Counted from the stretch's first letter, positions 43,795-53,715 are shown. The stretch is 64,000 nt of DNA from CAYUJH01 sp964394585 (GCA_964394585.1 CAYMYI010000001.1:1-64000), one strand, 5' to 3'. Made by a program: numbers and translations. The notes: a model not told the origin generated them from the sequence alone.

Positions 43795-46278
43795 ATGTAT
43801 TTCCCTCCTCCATATTACAGCATCATCTTTGGCAGATTAGCCAGGAACTTTTCCGGTCATCTGTATGGCTTTATGGTATTTTTAAGTATTGTAGGTTGTA
43901 CGCCGGAGTCGCTACAAGAAAACGCCACAACCGATTATGAAGTATCTTCCCTTCAGGAACAGCTAAAAGGGTTGCCTTCCATCAAAGGGCAAGAGCGTTA
44001 TCTTGCCTCACCTTCGGTAACGGCAGGCGACCGTGTGTATGCCGTAGGCCACCAAGATGGCTCCTTTCCAGATATCGGGTGGCACGTTGAAGGGGAAATG
44101 GGAGGCATTTGGTGTCATCCTATCAAGCTATTAGATGGATTTACCGCGCATATTGCAACGGAAGACCAACGTATTTGCCTTACCAAAGCCGATGCCTTCA
44201 TCAATTATCCAATGGCTACTCAACGCTCATACTCTTTACCCAATATTGGGTTAGAGGTACAACGGCTTCAGTTCGTCCCCGACCAAATAAACGGAATGAT
44301 GGTTGAATACACCTTCGAAAATCAAACCCAATCGCCCATCCATTTTCAGTTTTCGTTCAGTGGCTTTACCGACTTAAGCCCAGTTTGGTTAGCCGAACAA
44401 GCAGGCATTCGCGATGGTACCGATACACTCACCTACCTCGAGTCGGGCGATTTTCTTGCCCGCGACTCCCAAAACGAATGGTTTGCTACATGGGGAGCAC
44501 AGCAAGCCCCTTCCGAACATTCGTACCGTAGTGCATGCAACTTTACAAGAAGAGGAAAAGGAACGGTTGGCACGCTCACCTACTCATTAGAAGTAGCGGC
44601 AAAGCAGACTACTACGCTCCAGCTTTTTATTGCAGGTTCTTACACTTCAGAAATTGAGGCTACAGAAACACTTCAAGAACTTAAAAAACACAGCGATACA
44701 CTCATCCGAAGCAAAAAAGAACGCTACCAAACCATTGCCGAAACAGCCAAGCTGACCATCCCCGATACTACCTTGCAGCAAGCATTCGAATGGGTGAAAT
44801 ACAATACCGATTGGCTTATCCGCGAAGTGCCTGCTATCGGTCGAGGTCTCTCAGCTGGTATTCCCGATTATCCTTGGTGGTTTGGCTGCGACAATACCTA
44901 TGCCTTACAAGGGGTATTAGCAACTGGCCGTCCCAATCTCGCCAAAGAGACCTTGCAATTGCTCCATCAGCTTTCAGAAAACACGAATGGAAATGGGCGG
45001 ATTATTCACGAGGCTTCCACTAACGGGGTGGTGTTTAACCCTGGCAATCTTAACGAGACCCCACACTTTGCCTACATGCTATGGAATTACTACGAATGGA
45101 CCGGCGACCGTGCTTTTTTGGAAGCACTTTACCCTACCGTGAAACAGGGTCTACAGTGGTTGCTTACCACACAAGACGCCGACGGGAACTACTGCCCCGA
45201 GGGTGCCGGTATGATGGAAATTCATGGGCTCGACTCTGAAATGATTGATGTGGCTGTTTACACCCAACAAGGCCTTGAAGCCGCCGCTAAAATGGCTGAG
45301 ATTTTTGGTGAAAATGAATGGAAGATGAAATACCAACAGGCTGCCGATTCGATTAAGCTACAAATCAATGAAAATTGGTGGGTTGAAGAGGCAGGCTCTT
45401 TTGCCGATTTTATAGCCGATAAAGCCAAAGCCTTAGAATTAGTGAGTGGTGCAATTATTCGAGCAGATACCCTACAAAAACCTTGGGCCGTTGCCGAATT
45501 ACAAGCTGTACAAAAGCAAATGCAAGCGCTACCCTCCAATGCCAAGCAGGGCTTTGTAGTTTACCACAACTGGGTAGTTAATACTCCTATGGAAATGGGA
45601 ATTGCAGACTCCGCCAAAGCCCTGAGAGCTTTAGATACCGGGCGAAAATTTGTGAATCCGTTTGGGGTATTTGTTACAGGGATTGACCGCGACGAGTCTG
45701 CAGGCACCGATGATAGTTCCTTTGCCGAAGACATGGAAATATTCTCGTATGTGGGTGCCGTAATGACCCTGCCTACAGGCGTACAGGCGATTGCAGAGAG
45801 CAACTATGGCAGGCCGAACCAGGCTCTCGACTACCTTCATCGTATGGTGAACTCGTTTAGTTATGCTCTGCCTGGTAGTATGTACGAGGTTTCTCCCGAT
45901 TTTGGGATGATGGCACAAGCATGGAACATCTATGCACTTGCTAAACCTATTGTTCATCATTTTTTTGGTATCAGACCAGAAGCATGGCGAGCATACATAG
46001 CCATACGCCCGCAAATGCCCGATACTTGGCATAATGTTTCCCTTGAAAACCTCCCTATTGCCGAGAACGCTATTAGTATTTATAAGAAAGCTGAAGAGAA
46101 CAAAGAACATTACACCATTGAGCAAAAAGATGGTAATTGGCAAATCGAATTCATCCTTCCATACACTGCCGGCATGGCAGTACATGTGAACGATACCCCT
46201 CTCAAATTAATGATTGAAGGTACCGAAGTTCGAATAGACCTATCAGGAATGCAGAATGACCTTACCGTAACTCGTTAG
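43795..46278 (+). CDS. Lipoprotein glycoside hydrolase-like protein ((alpha/alpha)6 barrel, debranching-enzyme type)
   Basis: The start used is the ATG at 43795, which places a signal with lipobox SIVGC (Cys35) at the N-terminus and gives 827 residues. An N-terminal beta-sandwich (about 50-320) is followed by a six-hairpin glycosidase barrel (about 330-750): DYPWWFGCDNTYALQGVLAT, HFAYMLWNYYEWTGD, HGLDSEMIDVAVYTQQGLEA and TGIDRDESAG, with acidic residues placed as in GH15/GH63 and amylo-glucosidase-like enzymes. A C-terminal beta-domain ends the protein. The substrate is probably an alpha-glucan or related oligosaccharide in the periplasm; the precise GH family is uncertain. Confidence 0.8.
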   Translation: MYFPPPYYSIIFGRLARNFSGHLYGFMVFLSIVGCTPESLQENATTDYEVSSLQEQLKGLPSIKGQERYLASPSVTAGDRVYAVGHQDGSFPDIGWHVEGEMGGIWCHPIKLLDGFTAHIATEDQRICLTKADAFINYPMATQRSYSLPNIGLEVQRLQFVPDQINGMMVEYTFENQTQSPIHFQFSFSGFTDLSPVWLAEQAGIRDGTDTLTYLESGDFLARDSQNEWFATWGAQQAPSEHSYRSACNFTRRGKGTVGTLTYSLEVAAKQTTTLQLFIAGSYTSEIEATETLQELKKHSDTLIRSKKERYQTIAETAKLTIPDTTLQQAFEWVKYNTDWLIREVPAIGRGLSAGIPDYPWWFGCDNTYALQGVLATGRPNLAKETLQLLHQLSENTNGNGRIIHEASTNGVVFNPGNLNETPHFAYMLWNYYEWTGDRAFLEALYPTVKQGLQWLLTTQDADGNYCPEGAGMMEIHGLDSEMIDVAVYTQQGLEAAAKMAEIFGENEWKMKYQQAADSIKLQINENWWVEEAGSFADFIADKAKALELVSGAIIRADTLQKPWAVAELQAVQKQMQALPSNAKQGFVVYHNWVVNTPMEMGIADSAKALRALDTGRKFVNPFGVFVTGIDRDESAGTDDSSFAEDMEIFSYVGAVMTLPTGVQAIAESNYGRPNQALDYLHRMVNSFSYALPGSMYEVSPDFGMMAQAWNIYALAKPIVHHFFGIRPEAWRAYIAIRPQMPDTWHNVSLENLPIAENAISIYKKAEENKEHYTIEQKDGNWQIEFILPYTAGMAVHVNDTPLKLMIEGTEVRIDLSGMQNDLTVTR

Positions 46279-46284
46279 CACGGC

Positions 46285-48393
46285 TCAATACCGTATGCCT
46301 ACAACCAGTACATCGTCGGTTTGGCGTTGAGTTCCTTTCCAACGGTCAAACTCCTCTGCCAATGCTGTTTGCTGTTTTTCCATCGGCAGTCCAGATATTT
46401 GGAATAAGAACTCTCTGAACTTAGCCGACATGTATTTCCTTGGGTATGCATCGTCTCCTCCAAATTGATCTTGGTACCCATCAGAAAACATGTAGAACGT
46501 AGTACCTGGTGCAAGTGGAACCTCGTGCGTTTCAAAGATTTTTTCTTGGGTAGCGGGTACGCTTTCGATGGTAAACTTCGAACCTTTAATCCGATGCATT
46601 TCCGTTTTCCCAGTCGAATTGGTAGTTACATAACAGAGTGGATTTTTTGCTCCCGAATAGGTTACTTTTTGCGCAATTTCATCAAACACGAGCACTACCA
46701 TATCCATCCCATCTTTAGTTTGCTCAGCACGATGTTCCCTGTACAACAAACTAAACAACCGTTGCTCTACTCGGTATAAAATATCGCATGGTTCTGTTAT
46801 ATTATACTCGTTGACTACTTCATCAAGAATTTGGTTGCCAACAATGGTCATGAAAGCCCCAGGTACGCCATGCCCGGTGCAATCGGCCACTACCACAATC
46901 TTCTTTTTATTCTTTTGGGCATACCAATAGAAATCGCCGCTTACAATATCACGCGGACGAAAAAAGATGAAGGACTGCGGAAACTTTGTTAGAATTTGCT
47001 CCCCTGTTCCGAGCATCGCATTTTGAATGCGTCTGGCGTATCGCACGCTGTGCGTAATATTATCGTACGCCTTTTGTAATTCTTTGGTGCTTTTGGTAAG
47101 CTCTTCGGTACGCTGCTCAACTTTAATTTCTAAGTTTTCAGATAAATCTTCTACTTTATTAAATGCAACTGAAAATCGATACGAAAGCACAAAAAGCTGA
47201 ATGAGCAAAAATACGCCAAACCCTACCGGAATAAGCTCACTTTCGATTCCGCCCCCAATCCCTTGCGTATGCAAAATATCGTTGACCGCCGTGAGAACAA
47301 TGACCACAATCCCCACCATTTGCCAGGTACTTTCAGGGCGCTTATGCAAAGCGGCTTTCACTAATACATACACAATGTATAGGGCAAAAACGGCGGTTGC
47401 ACCTACCAGTATGGGCGTGATGGCAAACATCCAAGCTAGCGGCAGCACGGCAGCAAGAGCAGTGTATGCAAAGGCTGTAATCACCAGCACTTTCACCACC
47501 TTTGCATGGGCTTCAATGGGGTATAACGAGCGTACATAGAGCAATCCGAAAGGCACTACCACAAAAATAGAGAGGTAGTAAATCTTGGGTTGAATCCCCA
47601 ACACAAACCCATCGAGGTAAATTACAAAGTACTCGTATAGGTAGTGATCGCCAAAATCGAGAACTTTAATCGCCATGATGGTGCATATCGCCCCAAAATA
47701 CAAGGTGGAAATCGTCCGTTTCCGAAAAAACCAGAGCACAAAATGGTAGATTGCCATGATTAACAAACATCCTATCCAAATCAAATTTCCTGCATTGATC
47801 AGTTCTTTGCGGTTAAATACGCCATCGTACGTGCCTACATAAAAAGTTTCTTTGATACCCGATAAGAAAAAATTATAGTTTGAAACCTGAACGATAATTT
47901 CAATGGTGTTATCCGACATTTGAAAGGGCACTACTCCATCAACCACCCCTTTAAAACCACTATTTTCTTGCTTGCCTACTATTCCGAAAGAATCGACCAA
48001 TTGCCCGTTTACCCATACTTTGCGCGCACCCCAAATCATAGGTATGAGTAAACCGGGGTTTTGAATGGGCTCTTTTAACGTAACATTCAGGCGGAAGGTA
48101 GCAAACCCTTTGGCGGGGTGGAGTTCGCCTTGCGTATCGGGGTTTGCCGTCCATGAACCAGGTACTCGGATGTAGTGAGGTTGAGGAACAGTTCCCTTCG
48201 AAAAATCATCGGGTGTTAAGAGGGCTTGCCAATAGAATTCCCATTCTCCTTCTAAACTCGCATGTTCCAACCCCACCAAGGTAACAGATTGCCAGTTAGC
48301 AACCCCTTTCACGGGCGTTCCTTCGGGCGGCACTGGCTTAGAGCAGCCTGCCAATACAATGCTTAAAGAAAGAAAATAGAATAAATAACGCAT
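46285..48393 (-). CDS. 7TMR-DISM receptor with SpoIIE-type serine phosphatase output
   Basis: From the ATG at 48393 (MRYLFYFLSL) the protein is 702 residues with a lipobox LAGC (Cys17). A galactose-binding-like jelly-roll domain (about 30-190; GEWEFYW, IRVPGSWT) is followed by seven membrane helices of the 7TMR-DISM type (about 205-405), a coiled coil (about 410-455, KVEQRTEELTKSTKELQKAY), and a PP2C/SpoIIE phosphatase (about 470-702) with FRPRDIVSGDFYW, VVVADCTGHGVPGAFMTIVG, MDMVVLVFDE and MFSDGYQDQFGG. It likely senses a ligand and dephosphorylates an anti-anti-sigma or other regulator. It is monocistronic. Confidence 0.92.
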   Translation of the reverse strand: MRYLFYFLSLSIVLAGCSKPVPPEGTPVKGVANWQSVTLVGLEHASLEGEWEFYWQALLTPDDFSKGTVPQPHYIRVPGSWTANPDTQGELHPAKGFATFRLNVTLKEPIQNPGLLIPMIWGARKVWVNGQLVDSFGIVGKQENSGFKGVVDGVVPFQMSDNTIEIIVQVSNYNFFLSGIKETFYVGTYDGVFNRKELINAGNLIWIGCLLIMAIYHFVLWFFRKRTISTLYFGAICTIMAIKVLDFGDHYLYEYFVIYLDGFVLGIQPKIYYLSIFVVVPFGLLYVRSLYPIEAHAKVVKVLVITAFAYTALAAVLPLAWMFAITPILVGATAVFALYIVYVLVKAALHKRPESTWQMVGIVVIVLTAVNDILHTQGIGGGIESELIPVGFGVFLLIQLFVLSYRFSVAFNKVEDLSENLEIKVEQRTEELTKSTKELQKAYDNITHSVRYARRIQNAMLGTGEQILTKFPQSFIFFRPRDIVSGDFYWYAQKNKKKIVVVADCTGHGVPGAFMTIVGNQILDEVVNEYNITEPCDILYRVEQRLFSLLYREHRAEQTKDGMDMVVLVFDEIAQKVTYSGAKNPLCYVTTNSTGKTEMHRIKGSKFTIESVPATQEKIFETHEVPLAPGTTFYMFSDGYQDQFGGDDAYPRKYMSAKFREFLFQISGLPMEKQQTALAEEFDRWKGTQRQTDDVLVVGIRY

Positions 48394-48501
48394 GGGTTGA
48401 AAAAATCGAAGTCGTGTATATTTCAAAGTAAACGAATAACTTTTTACATAGTCTTTTAAAATGGAAAAGAACAGTGGAAATGTCGCATAACTGACTTTTT
48501 G

Positions 48502-49092
48502 CTAATACAACGGCACATTGGGGCTATTCGGGGGGAGTTCTTTCCCCTTGTCATTCATCGTAAAGCCAAATACAGACCCACAAATTCCGCCAATAATATG
48601 GGCAAATTGCGAAATGTTATCGTTTGCCATAATGTTTACAATTTCCTTCCCTAAAAACAGCAATACTACTAAGATGAATGTAAGGGGGATGTGGCCTCTT
48701 TGCGCATTCACCACAGAGCTTAAAAGTATAAACATGAAAACGATTCCGCTGGCACCGAGCAAACCTGTGGAAAATAGTAGAACATTGAGAATACCGGTTA
48801 CCACAGCAGTGATGAGCATCATAAATAATAGAGCCTGTGAGCCATATTTTTCTTCCAAAATAGGCCCTAGCAGCAAAATAAAGGTGAAATTGCCGACTAA
48901 GTGCTCCCATCCTCCATGCCCAATCACATGCGAGAAAAGACGCATGTAATCAAAAGGATTTGCCAAATTCATGGTAGGGTATACGGTAAAAAAGGGCATC
49001 ACTTGCCCCAAAAGAAGAGGGTCTGTGGCTAATACCACCACGCAGGTTAGGGTAAAGGTCAGAATCACCGGAGCGTTGTAATGAATTTTCAT
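48502..49092 (-). CDS. Rhomboid family intramembrane serine protease
   Basis: Rhomboids cleave transmembrane helices within the membrane. The 196-residue protein has six helices and the catalytic dyad: Ser115 in LGASGIVF (GxSG motif) and His165 in FAHIIGGICGS. The supporting motif HGGWEHLVGNF (about 59-69) of helix 2 is intact. Length is compact, typical of Bacteroidota members. The substrate is unknown. Confidence 0.92.
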   Translation of the reverse strand: MKIHYNAPVILTFTLTCVVVLATDPLLLGQVMPFFTVYPTMNLANPFDYMRLFSHVIGHGGWEHLVGNFTFILLLGPILEEKYGSQALLFMMLITAVVTGILNVLLFSTGLLGASGIVFMFILLSSVVNAQRGHIPLTFILVVLLFLGKEIVNIMANDNISQFAHIIGGICGSVFGFTMNDKGKELPPNSPNVPLY

Positions 49093-49193
49093 AGCAATGA
49101 GTTATCAACAAAATAAGCGAACGTTCTTTCTAAGAAAAGATTTTTAAAAGTTAGTACTTTATACCGACCCTACCAATCTGCCTTCGTTACATT

Positions 49194-49835
49194 TTACACA
49201 TAGAAGTATACGGTGGTAAAGTGGCAAAAACTTCCGGCGAGTACCCAAACATGAAACAAGGCATGGTTAAACGGAATGCGCTTTATGCTGTAAAACAAAG
49301 CGCCAATCATGTAGGAAAGCCCCCCTGCAAAAACCCAATAGGCCCCTTCTGTGCTCATATTCTTCAAAAACGTTTTAAAGGCAAATACGACCAACCAACC
49401 CATTGCCACATACATTAAAGTGGATAGCACCTTATACCTGCCTGTGTAGAAAAGTTTGAGTACCATGCCTATACAGGCAAACCCCCATGCTAGTCCTAAA
49501 ATTACCCAGCCTAACGTGCCCTGAATGGTAACCAGCGCAAAAGGGGTGTAGGATCCAGCAATGAGCACATAAATTGCCATATGGTCTAAAACCTTCATAC
49601 GTTGCCGCCTTTTACCCTGGGGGCTGCTGTGATATCCTGTAGATGCCGCATATAGCAGCATAAGGCTTATTCCAAAAATGGTAAAACTCACCATTCGCAA
49701 GGTGCTCTCAAGCTCAATAGCCCTCAAGATTAAAAATATTGTGGCGATTACACTGAGGCATAACCCTATTAAGTGGGTACTTACATTCCATTTTTCTTCT
49801 AAAGGCGAATAGGCATTTTCTGAGGTCGGTTTCAT
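49194..49835 (-). CDS. Hemolysin III family membrane protein (PAQR/YqfA-like)
   Basis: This 213-residue seven-helix protein contains the family motifs NVSTHLIGLCLSV (first His), YHSSPQGKRRQRMKVLDHMAIYVLIAGSYTPF split over 68-100 (second His/Asp) and FHVWVLAGSFCHF near the end (third His pair), which would form a zinc site as in adiponectin-receptor relatives. Despite the name, these proteins are usually thought to act in membrane-lipid homeostasis. It stands alone on the minus strand, divergent from pstS. Confidence 0.92.
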   Translation of the reverse strand: MKPTSENAYSPLEEKWNVSTHLIGLCLSVIATIFLILRAIELESTLRMVSFTIFGISLMLLYAASTGYHSSPQGKRRQRMKVLDHMAIYVLIAGSYTPFALVTIQGTLGWVILGLAWGFACIGMVLKLFYTGRYKVLSTLMYVAMGWLVVFAFKTFLKNMSTEGAYWVFAGGLSYMIGALFYSIKRIPFNHALFHVWVLAGSFCHFTTVYFYV

Positions 49836-50064
49836 GTTTACAAATATAACCTACCCCTAAAAACAGTGATAAAATTATACGATTCGCAAAGCAAGTTATT
49901 TTAGTTTAGTGTACTGATTTTCATATATTTATACTCAATAACTCACTAGGAGTTCATAAAGGCTTCACTAATGATACATATATTGTTAAATGTAATTTAA
50001 TGTACTTTCAGGCACATTCAGAGTTCTAAAAATGATTTTTGTGAAACACTAAGACAGAAGTATT

Positions 50065-50895
50065 ATGAAAAAAAGTATTCTTATAGGTGCGCTTTGGTTG
50101 TGTTTCGGACAACTGCAAGCACAAACCGTTCAAATTAAGGGAAGTGATACGATGCTACCATTGGTGCAAGCACTCATTGAAATCTACATGGAGGTACACA
50201 ACGATAAAAAAGTAAGTGTTACCGGTGGCGGAAGTGGTACTGGTATTGTTGCGCTAATGGATGGCTCTGTGGATGTAGCGATGGCATCGCGCAGTCTGAA
50301 AACAAGTGAAAAGCTAAAACTCAACAATGCTGGTAAAAAATATATTGAGAAAGTCATCGCTTTTGATGCCCTTTCCATCATTGTGCATCCTTCTAACCCT
50401 GTGAACCAACTCACACGCGAACAATTGGAGGGCATTTTTACCGGTAAAATCACTAATTGGAAAGACGTGGGAGGAAAAGACATGCCCATTGTTGTATTCA
50501 CTCGGGAAAGTAGCTCAGGAACGTATGAGTTCATGAAAGAGCATGTAATGGCGAAAAAAGAGTTTGCCAACACAGCAATCGGTAGCCCTTCAAATGCCGG
50601 GATTGTACAATCGGTAAGTCAAACTCCTGGTGGTATCGGCTATGTGGGTCTTGCTTACATCGAAGATGTGATTACCCCTGTTTCAGTTTCATTTGGAGGA
50701 AAAGAGTTTATAAAACCTTCGTTTAAGAATGCGCTAGATAATGTATATCCGATTTCACGACCTCTACACTTGTACTATTTGCAGTCTTCTGCGAAAAACG
50801 TACAAGAATTTATAGATTTTGTAATGACGCCACTTGGGCAAGAAATGGTTACACACAAAGGCTATATCCCTAAGCAATGGGATGGCAGTAAATAA
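50065..50895 (+). CDS. pstS: Phosphate ABC transporter substrate-binding protein
   Basis: The periplasmic phosphate-binding component of the high-affinity Pst system is 276 residues. It has a signal peptide cleaved near QLQA/QTVQ, and phosphate-binding loops typical of the family: IKGSDTMLPLVQAL (about 25-38), TGGGSGTGIVAL (about 52-63), ASRSLK, and TRESSSGTYEFM (about 150-161). The substrate-lobe segment HPSNPVNQLTREQLEGIFTG is also present. It starts the pstSCAB operon, 17 bp ahead of pstC. Confidence 0.95.
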   Translation: MKKSILIGALWLCFGQLQAQTVQIKGSDTMLPLVQALIEIYMEVHNDKKVSVTGGGSGTGIVALMDGSVDVAMASRSLKTSEKLKLNNAGKKYIEKVIAFDALSIIVHPSNPVNQLTREQLEGIFTGKITNWKDVGGKDMPIVVFTRESSSGTYEFMKEHVMAKKEFANTAIGSPSNAGIVQSVSQTPGGIGYVGLAYIEDVITPVSVSFGGKEFIKPSFKNALDNVYPISRPLHLYYLQSSAKNVQEFIDFVMTPLGQEMVTHKGYIPKQWDGSK

Positions 50896-50912
50896 TATAA
50901 ACGCCAACGTTC

Positions 50913-52100
50913 ATGCAGTTGAACAAGATACTCGGTCAGCTTATACAAATTATCATCTATGCAAGTGGGGTTACAAGTGCACTCATTGTATGTTTGATAG
51001 TCATCTTTTTGTTTAGGGAAGGGGCGGGACTTTTTTCCCGCATTCCTCTTACCGAAACGTTTGCTGTGGCGGTTCATTCCGATAACCCAATCAGTGTGTT
51101 AGAGCCACTGGAAATTCGCCAAGTTATCGAAAAAGACCTTACAAAATGGAGCCAAACTACCGAGTGGGAGCACCCTGTAGAATTACTTACGATGGACGAA
51201 ATTGGCGAATATTTCACAGAAGAAGAGCTCGGTGCCGATTTTGAATTTTTAAATCAGCGCATTGCAGAGTTTCTCACTACTCGGAAGGGTGCCCTAGCCA
51301 TTCTTCCTAAAGATTACCTCCCGCAAAATGCCAAATTCGTCGATATTGATAAAGTTTCGCTGCAAACTTTCGTTACAGGGAAAGACTGGTATCCTACGGC
51401 AATGCCATCGCCCCAACTAGGAGTCTTACCCATTATATTAGGTACGATGTGGGTTACCTTTGGCGCCGGATTGATTGCCTTGCCCATCGGCGTAGCGATT
51501 GCCATTTACCTAGCCGAAGTAGCCCATAAACGGATACGTAGCATTGTAAAACCGATTATTGAGCTTCTTGCAGGCATTCCTTCCATTGTGTATGGCTTCT
51601 TTGGTTTGGTAGTTTTAGTACCTTTAATACAATCATGGTTTAATTTGCCTGTAGGCGAAACAGCCCTCACCGGAAGTATCATTTTAGCGTTTATGGCGCT
51701 TCCTACAGTCATCACACTTTCCGAAGATGCCATTCGCTCTACTCCCATCGAATTAAAAGAAGCTAGCTTAGCACTAGGTGCTAATCGTTGGCAATCGATA
51801 GTGCGTATTATCTTACCCTATGCTTCATCAGGGATTACCGCAGCTTGTATTTTGGGGTTAGGGCGTGCCTTTGGAGAAACCATGGCAGTGCTCATGGTAA
51901 CGGGGAATGCCGCTGTGATGCCCCAATCGTTTTTACAACCGGTGCGAACTATTACGGCGACCATCGCAGCCGAACTTGGCGAAGCCCCTCAAGGAGGCAT
52001 CCATTACGAAGCCCTCTTTGCATTGGGTAGTATACTTTTTCTATTCACCTTTCTTATCAATCTTACTTCCAGCTTGCTAGCTGCTAAACAGAAAGGATAG
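50913..52100 (+). CDS. pstC: Phosphate ABC transporter permease PstC with an inserted PstS-like segment
   Basis: PstC forms the membrane channel with PstA. The 395-residue protein is longer than usual (about 300-320): after the first helix (about 14-34) there is an extra periplasmic region (about 45-158) before the ABC permease domain (about 170-390; GTMWVTFGAGLIALPIGVAI, the EAA-like loop EASLALGANRWQSIVRIILP). The insert resembles part of a phosphate-binding protein: AVAVHSDNPISVLEPLEIRQ matches PstS's HPSNPVNQLTREQLEGIF in pattern, and ALAILPKDYLP parallels its GYVGLAYIED. It would face the docked PstS. Confidence 0.93.
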   Translation: MQLNKILGQLIQIIIYASGVTSALIVCLIVIFLFREGAGLFSRIPLTETFAVAVHSDNPISVLEPLEIRQVIEKDLTKWSQTTEWEHPVELLTMDEIGEYFTEEELGADFEFLNQRIAEFLTTRKGALAILPKDYLPQNAKFVDIDKVSLQTFVTGKDWYPTAMPSPQLGVLPIILGTMWVTFGAGLIALPIGVAIAIYLAEVAHKRIRSIVKPIIELLAGIPSIVYGFFGLVVLVPLIQSWFNLPVGETALTGSIILAFMALPTVITLSEDAIRSTPIELKEASLALGANRWQSIVRIILPYASSGITAACILGLGRAFGETMAVLMVTGNAAVMPQSFLQPVRTITATIAAELGEAPQGGIHYEALFALGSILFLFTFLINLTSSLLAAKQKG

Positions 52101-52101
52101 C

Positions 52102-52956
52102 ATGAACAAGAACACGATACAAGCCGGCATATTCGCTTTTTTAGGGCTGCTTTCTTTGTTAGTAGTATCTTTAGTAGGGATTCTCATTCTTTTCATTTTT
52201 ATGCGGGGAGCCTCTATCATCAGTTGGGAGTTTCTTTCACAGCCGCCCAAAAATGGAATGATGGAAGGTGGGGTATTTCCCGCAATTATAGGCACATTGA
52301 TGCTAGTATTGGGCAGTTGCTTTTTTGCTTTTCCCATCGGGATTTTAGCAGGCATTTTCATGAACGAATATGCGAAGGAAAATGTGTTTAAAAAGTTTAT
52401 TAGTATGATGACCAACAATCTGGCCGGTATCCCTTCCGTTGTATTCGGTTTGTTCGGTTTATCTCTTTTTGTCAATACATTTAATTTAGGCGTAAGTGCC
52501 CTTGCAGGAGCTTTAACGCTAGGCCTTATGATTCTGCCTATTGTCGTTACTACTACGGAAGAATCGCTCAAACAAGTAGAAAATAATTACCGCTTGGCAA
52601 GCTATGCTATGGGGGCCAGCAAGTGGTACACTATCCGTAAAATAATACTTCCTGCCGCTATGCCAAATATCATTACCGGGCTGATTATCTCCATAGGGCG
52701 TGTCGCCGGAGAAACCGCTCCTATCATTTTTACGGCGGCAGCCTATTTCCTGCCCGATGTTACCTTTTCATTCATGGAGCCTGTAATGGCACTCCCCTAT
52801 CACCTGTATGTAATAGCAACAAGTGGTACTAACCTAGAAGCTTCGCGAGAAATCGCCTTTGGTACAGCGCTCATTCTCATTACGATTATATTAATCTTAA
52901 ATCTTCTTGCGAATTTTCTGCGAATTCAGTTGAGCAAATACACGAAAACACGATAA
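52102..52956 (+). CDS. pstA: Phosphate ABC transporter permease PstA
   Basis: This is the second channel subunit, 284 residues with six helices and the permease loop SYAMGASKWYTIRKIILPAAM (split over about 170-190). The start region MNKNTIQAGIFAFLG leads into the first membrane helix, and FLSQPPKNGMMEGGVFPAI is the conserved PstA segment. It begins 1 bp after the pstC stop and is followed by pstB after 3 bp. Confidence 0.94.
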   Translation: MNKNTIQAGIFAFLGLLSLLVVSLVGILILFIFMRGASIISWEFLSQPPKNGMMEGGVFPAIIGTLMLVLGSCFFAFPIGILAGIFMNEYAKENVFKKFISMMTNNLAGIPSVVFGLFGLSLFVNTFNLGVSALAGALTLGLMILPIVVTTTEESLKQVENNYRLASYAMGASKWYTIRKIILPAAMPNIITGLIISIGRVAGETAPIIFTAAAYFLPDVTFSFMEPVMALPYHLYVIATSGTNLEASREIAFGTALILITIILILNLLANFLRIQLSKYTKTR

Positions 52957-52959
52957 ACT

Positions 52960-53715
52960 ATGGACTATGCAATAGAAACGCACAAGTTGAACTTGTTCTA
53001 TGGTGAAAAGCAGGCGTTGTTCGATGTAGAAATGCCCATAGAATCCAAAACCATTACTGCGTTTATTGGACCTTCGGGGTGTGGGAAATCTACCCTCTTA
53101 CGTGTGTTCAATCGCATGAACGATTTGATCGAAAGTGTGCGTATCGAAGGGGAAGTATTGGTAGAAGGGCAAAACATTTACGACAAGCAATTGGACGTAA
53201 ACGAATTGCGCAAGCGCATTGGAATGGTATTCCAAAAGCCCACCCCTTTCCCTAAATCTATCTTTGAAAATGTAGCGTATGGACTTCGCGTAAACGGTGT
53301 GAGTAACAAGTCTGAAATTGACGACACCGTAGAAATGGCACTGAAGGAAGCTGCCTTATGGGAGGAGGTAAAAGATGACCTAAAAAAATCGGCGCTTTCT
53401 CTATCGGGAGGGCAACAGCAACGCTTGTGTATTGCACGAACCATCGCTGTAAAGCCCGAAATCATTTTGATGGACGAGCCTACATCGGCGCTCGACCCAA
53501 TCTCTACTACCAAAGTCGAGGAGTTGATTTTTGAACTACAAAAAGAGTTTACGATTGTGATTGTAACTCATAACATGCAACAAGCCATGCGGGTGAGCCA
53601 TAAAACGGCTTTTATGTACGAAGGCTATTTGATAGAGTACGACGACACCAACACTATTTTTAACAATCCCGCACAAGAACGTACTCAAAACTACATTGCC
53701 GGCAAATTTGGTTGA
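52960..53715 (+). CDS. pstB: Phosphate ABC transporter ATP-binding protein
   Basis: The 251-residue ATPase powers PstCA. Motifs are Walker A GPSGCGKST (about 33-41), the Q-loop MVFQKPTPFPKSI typical of PstB, the signature LSGGQQQR (about 148-155), Walker B IILMDEPTSALD (about 168-179), and the H-loop IVVTH-like VIVTHNMQQA. It ends pstSCAB. The negative regulator phoU, usually next, is absent; a convergent hydrolase gene follows after 30 bp, with a 9-bp stem (GATGCTTGC/GCAAGCATC, 53737-53760) across the junction. Confidence 0.96.
   Translation: MDYAIETHKLNLFYGEKQALFDVEMPIESKTITAFIGPSGCGKSTLLRVFNRMNDLIESVRIEGEVLVEGQNIYDKQLDVNELRKRIGMVFQKPTPFPKSIFENVAYGLRVNGVSNKSEIDDTVEMALKEAALWEEVKDDLKKSALSLSGGQQQRLCIARTIAVKPEIILMDEPTSALDPISTTKVEELIFELQKEFTIVIVTHNMQQAMRVSHKTAFMYEGYLIEYDDTNTIFNNPAQERTQNYIAGKFG

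Noticed and set aside
45631..46185. 184-codon ORF antisense to the glucosidase-like gene
   Set aside because: It is a shadow of the real gene with no domain and atypical composition.
49841..49848. TATATTTG on the minus strand just before the hemolysin III start (possible leaderless transcript)
   Set aside because: No TTG lies 17-23 bp upstream, so the -7 match alone in AT-rich DNA is not convincing.
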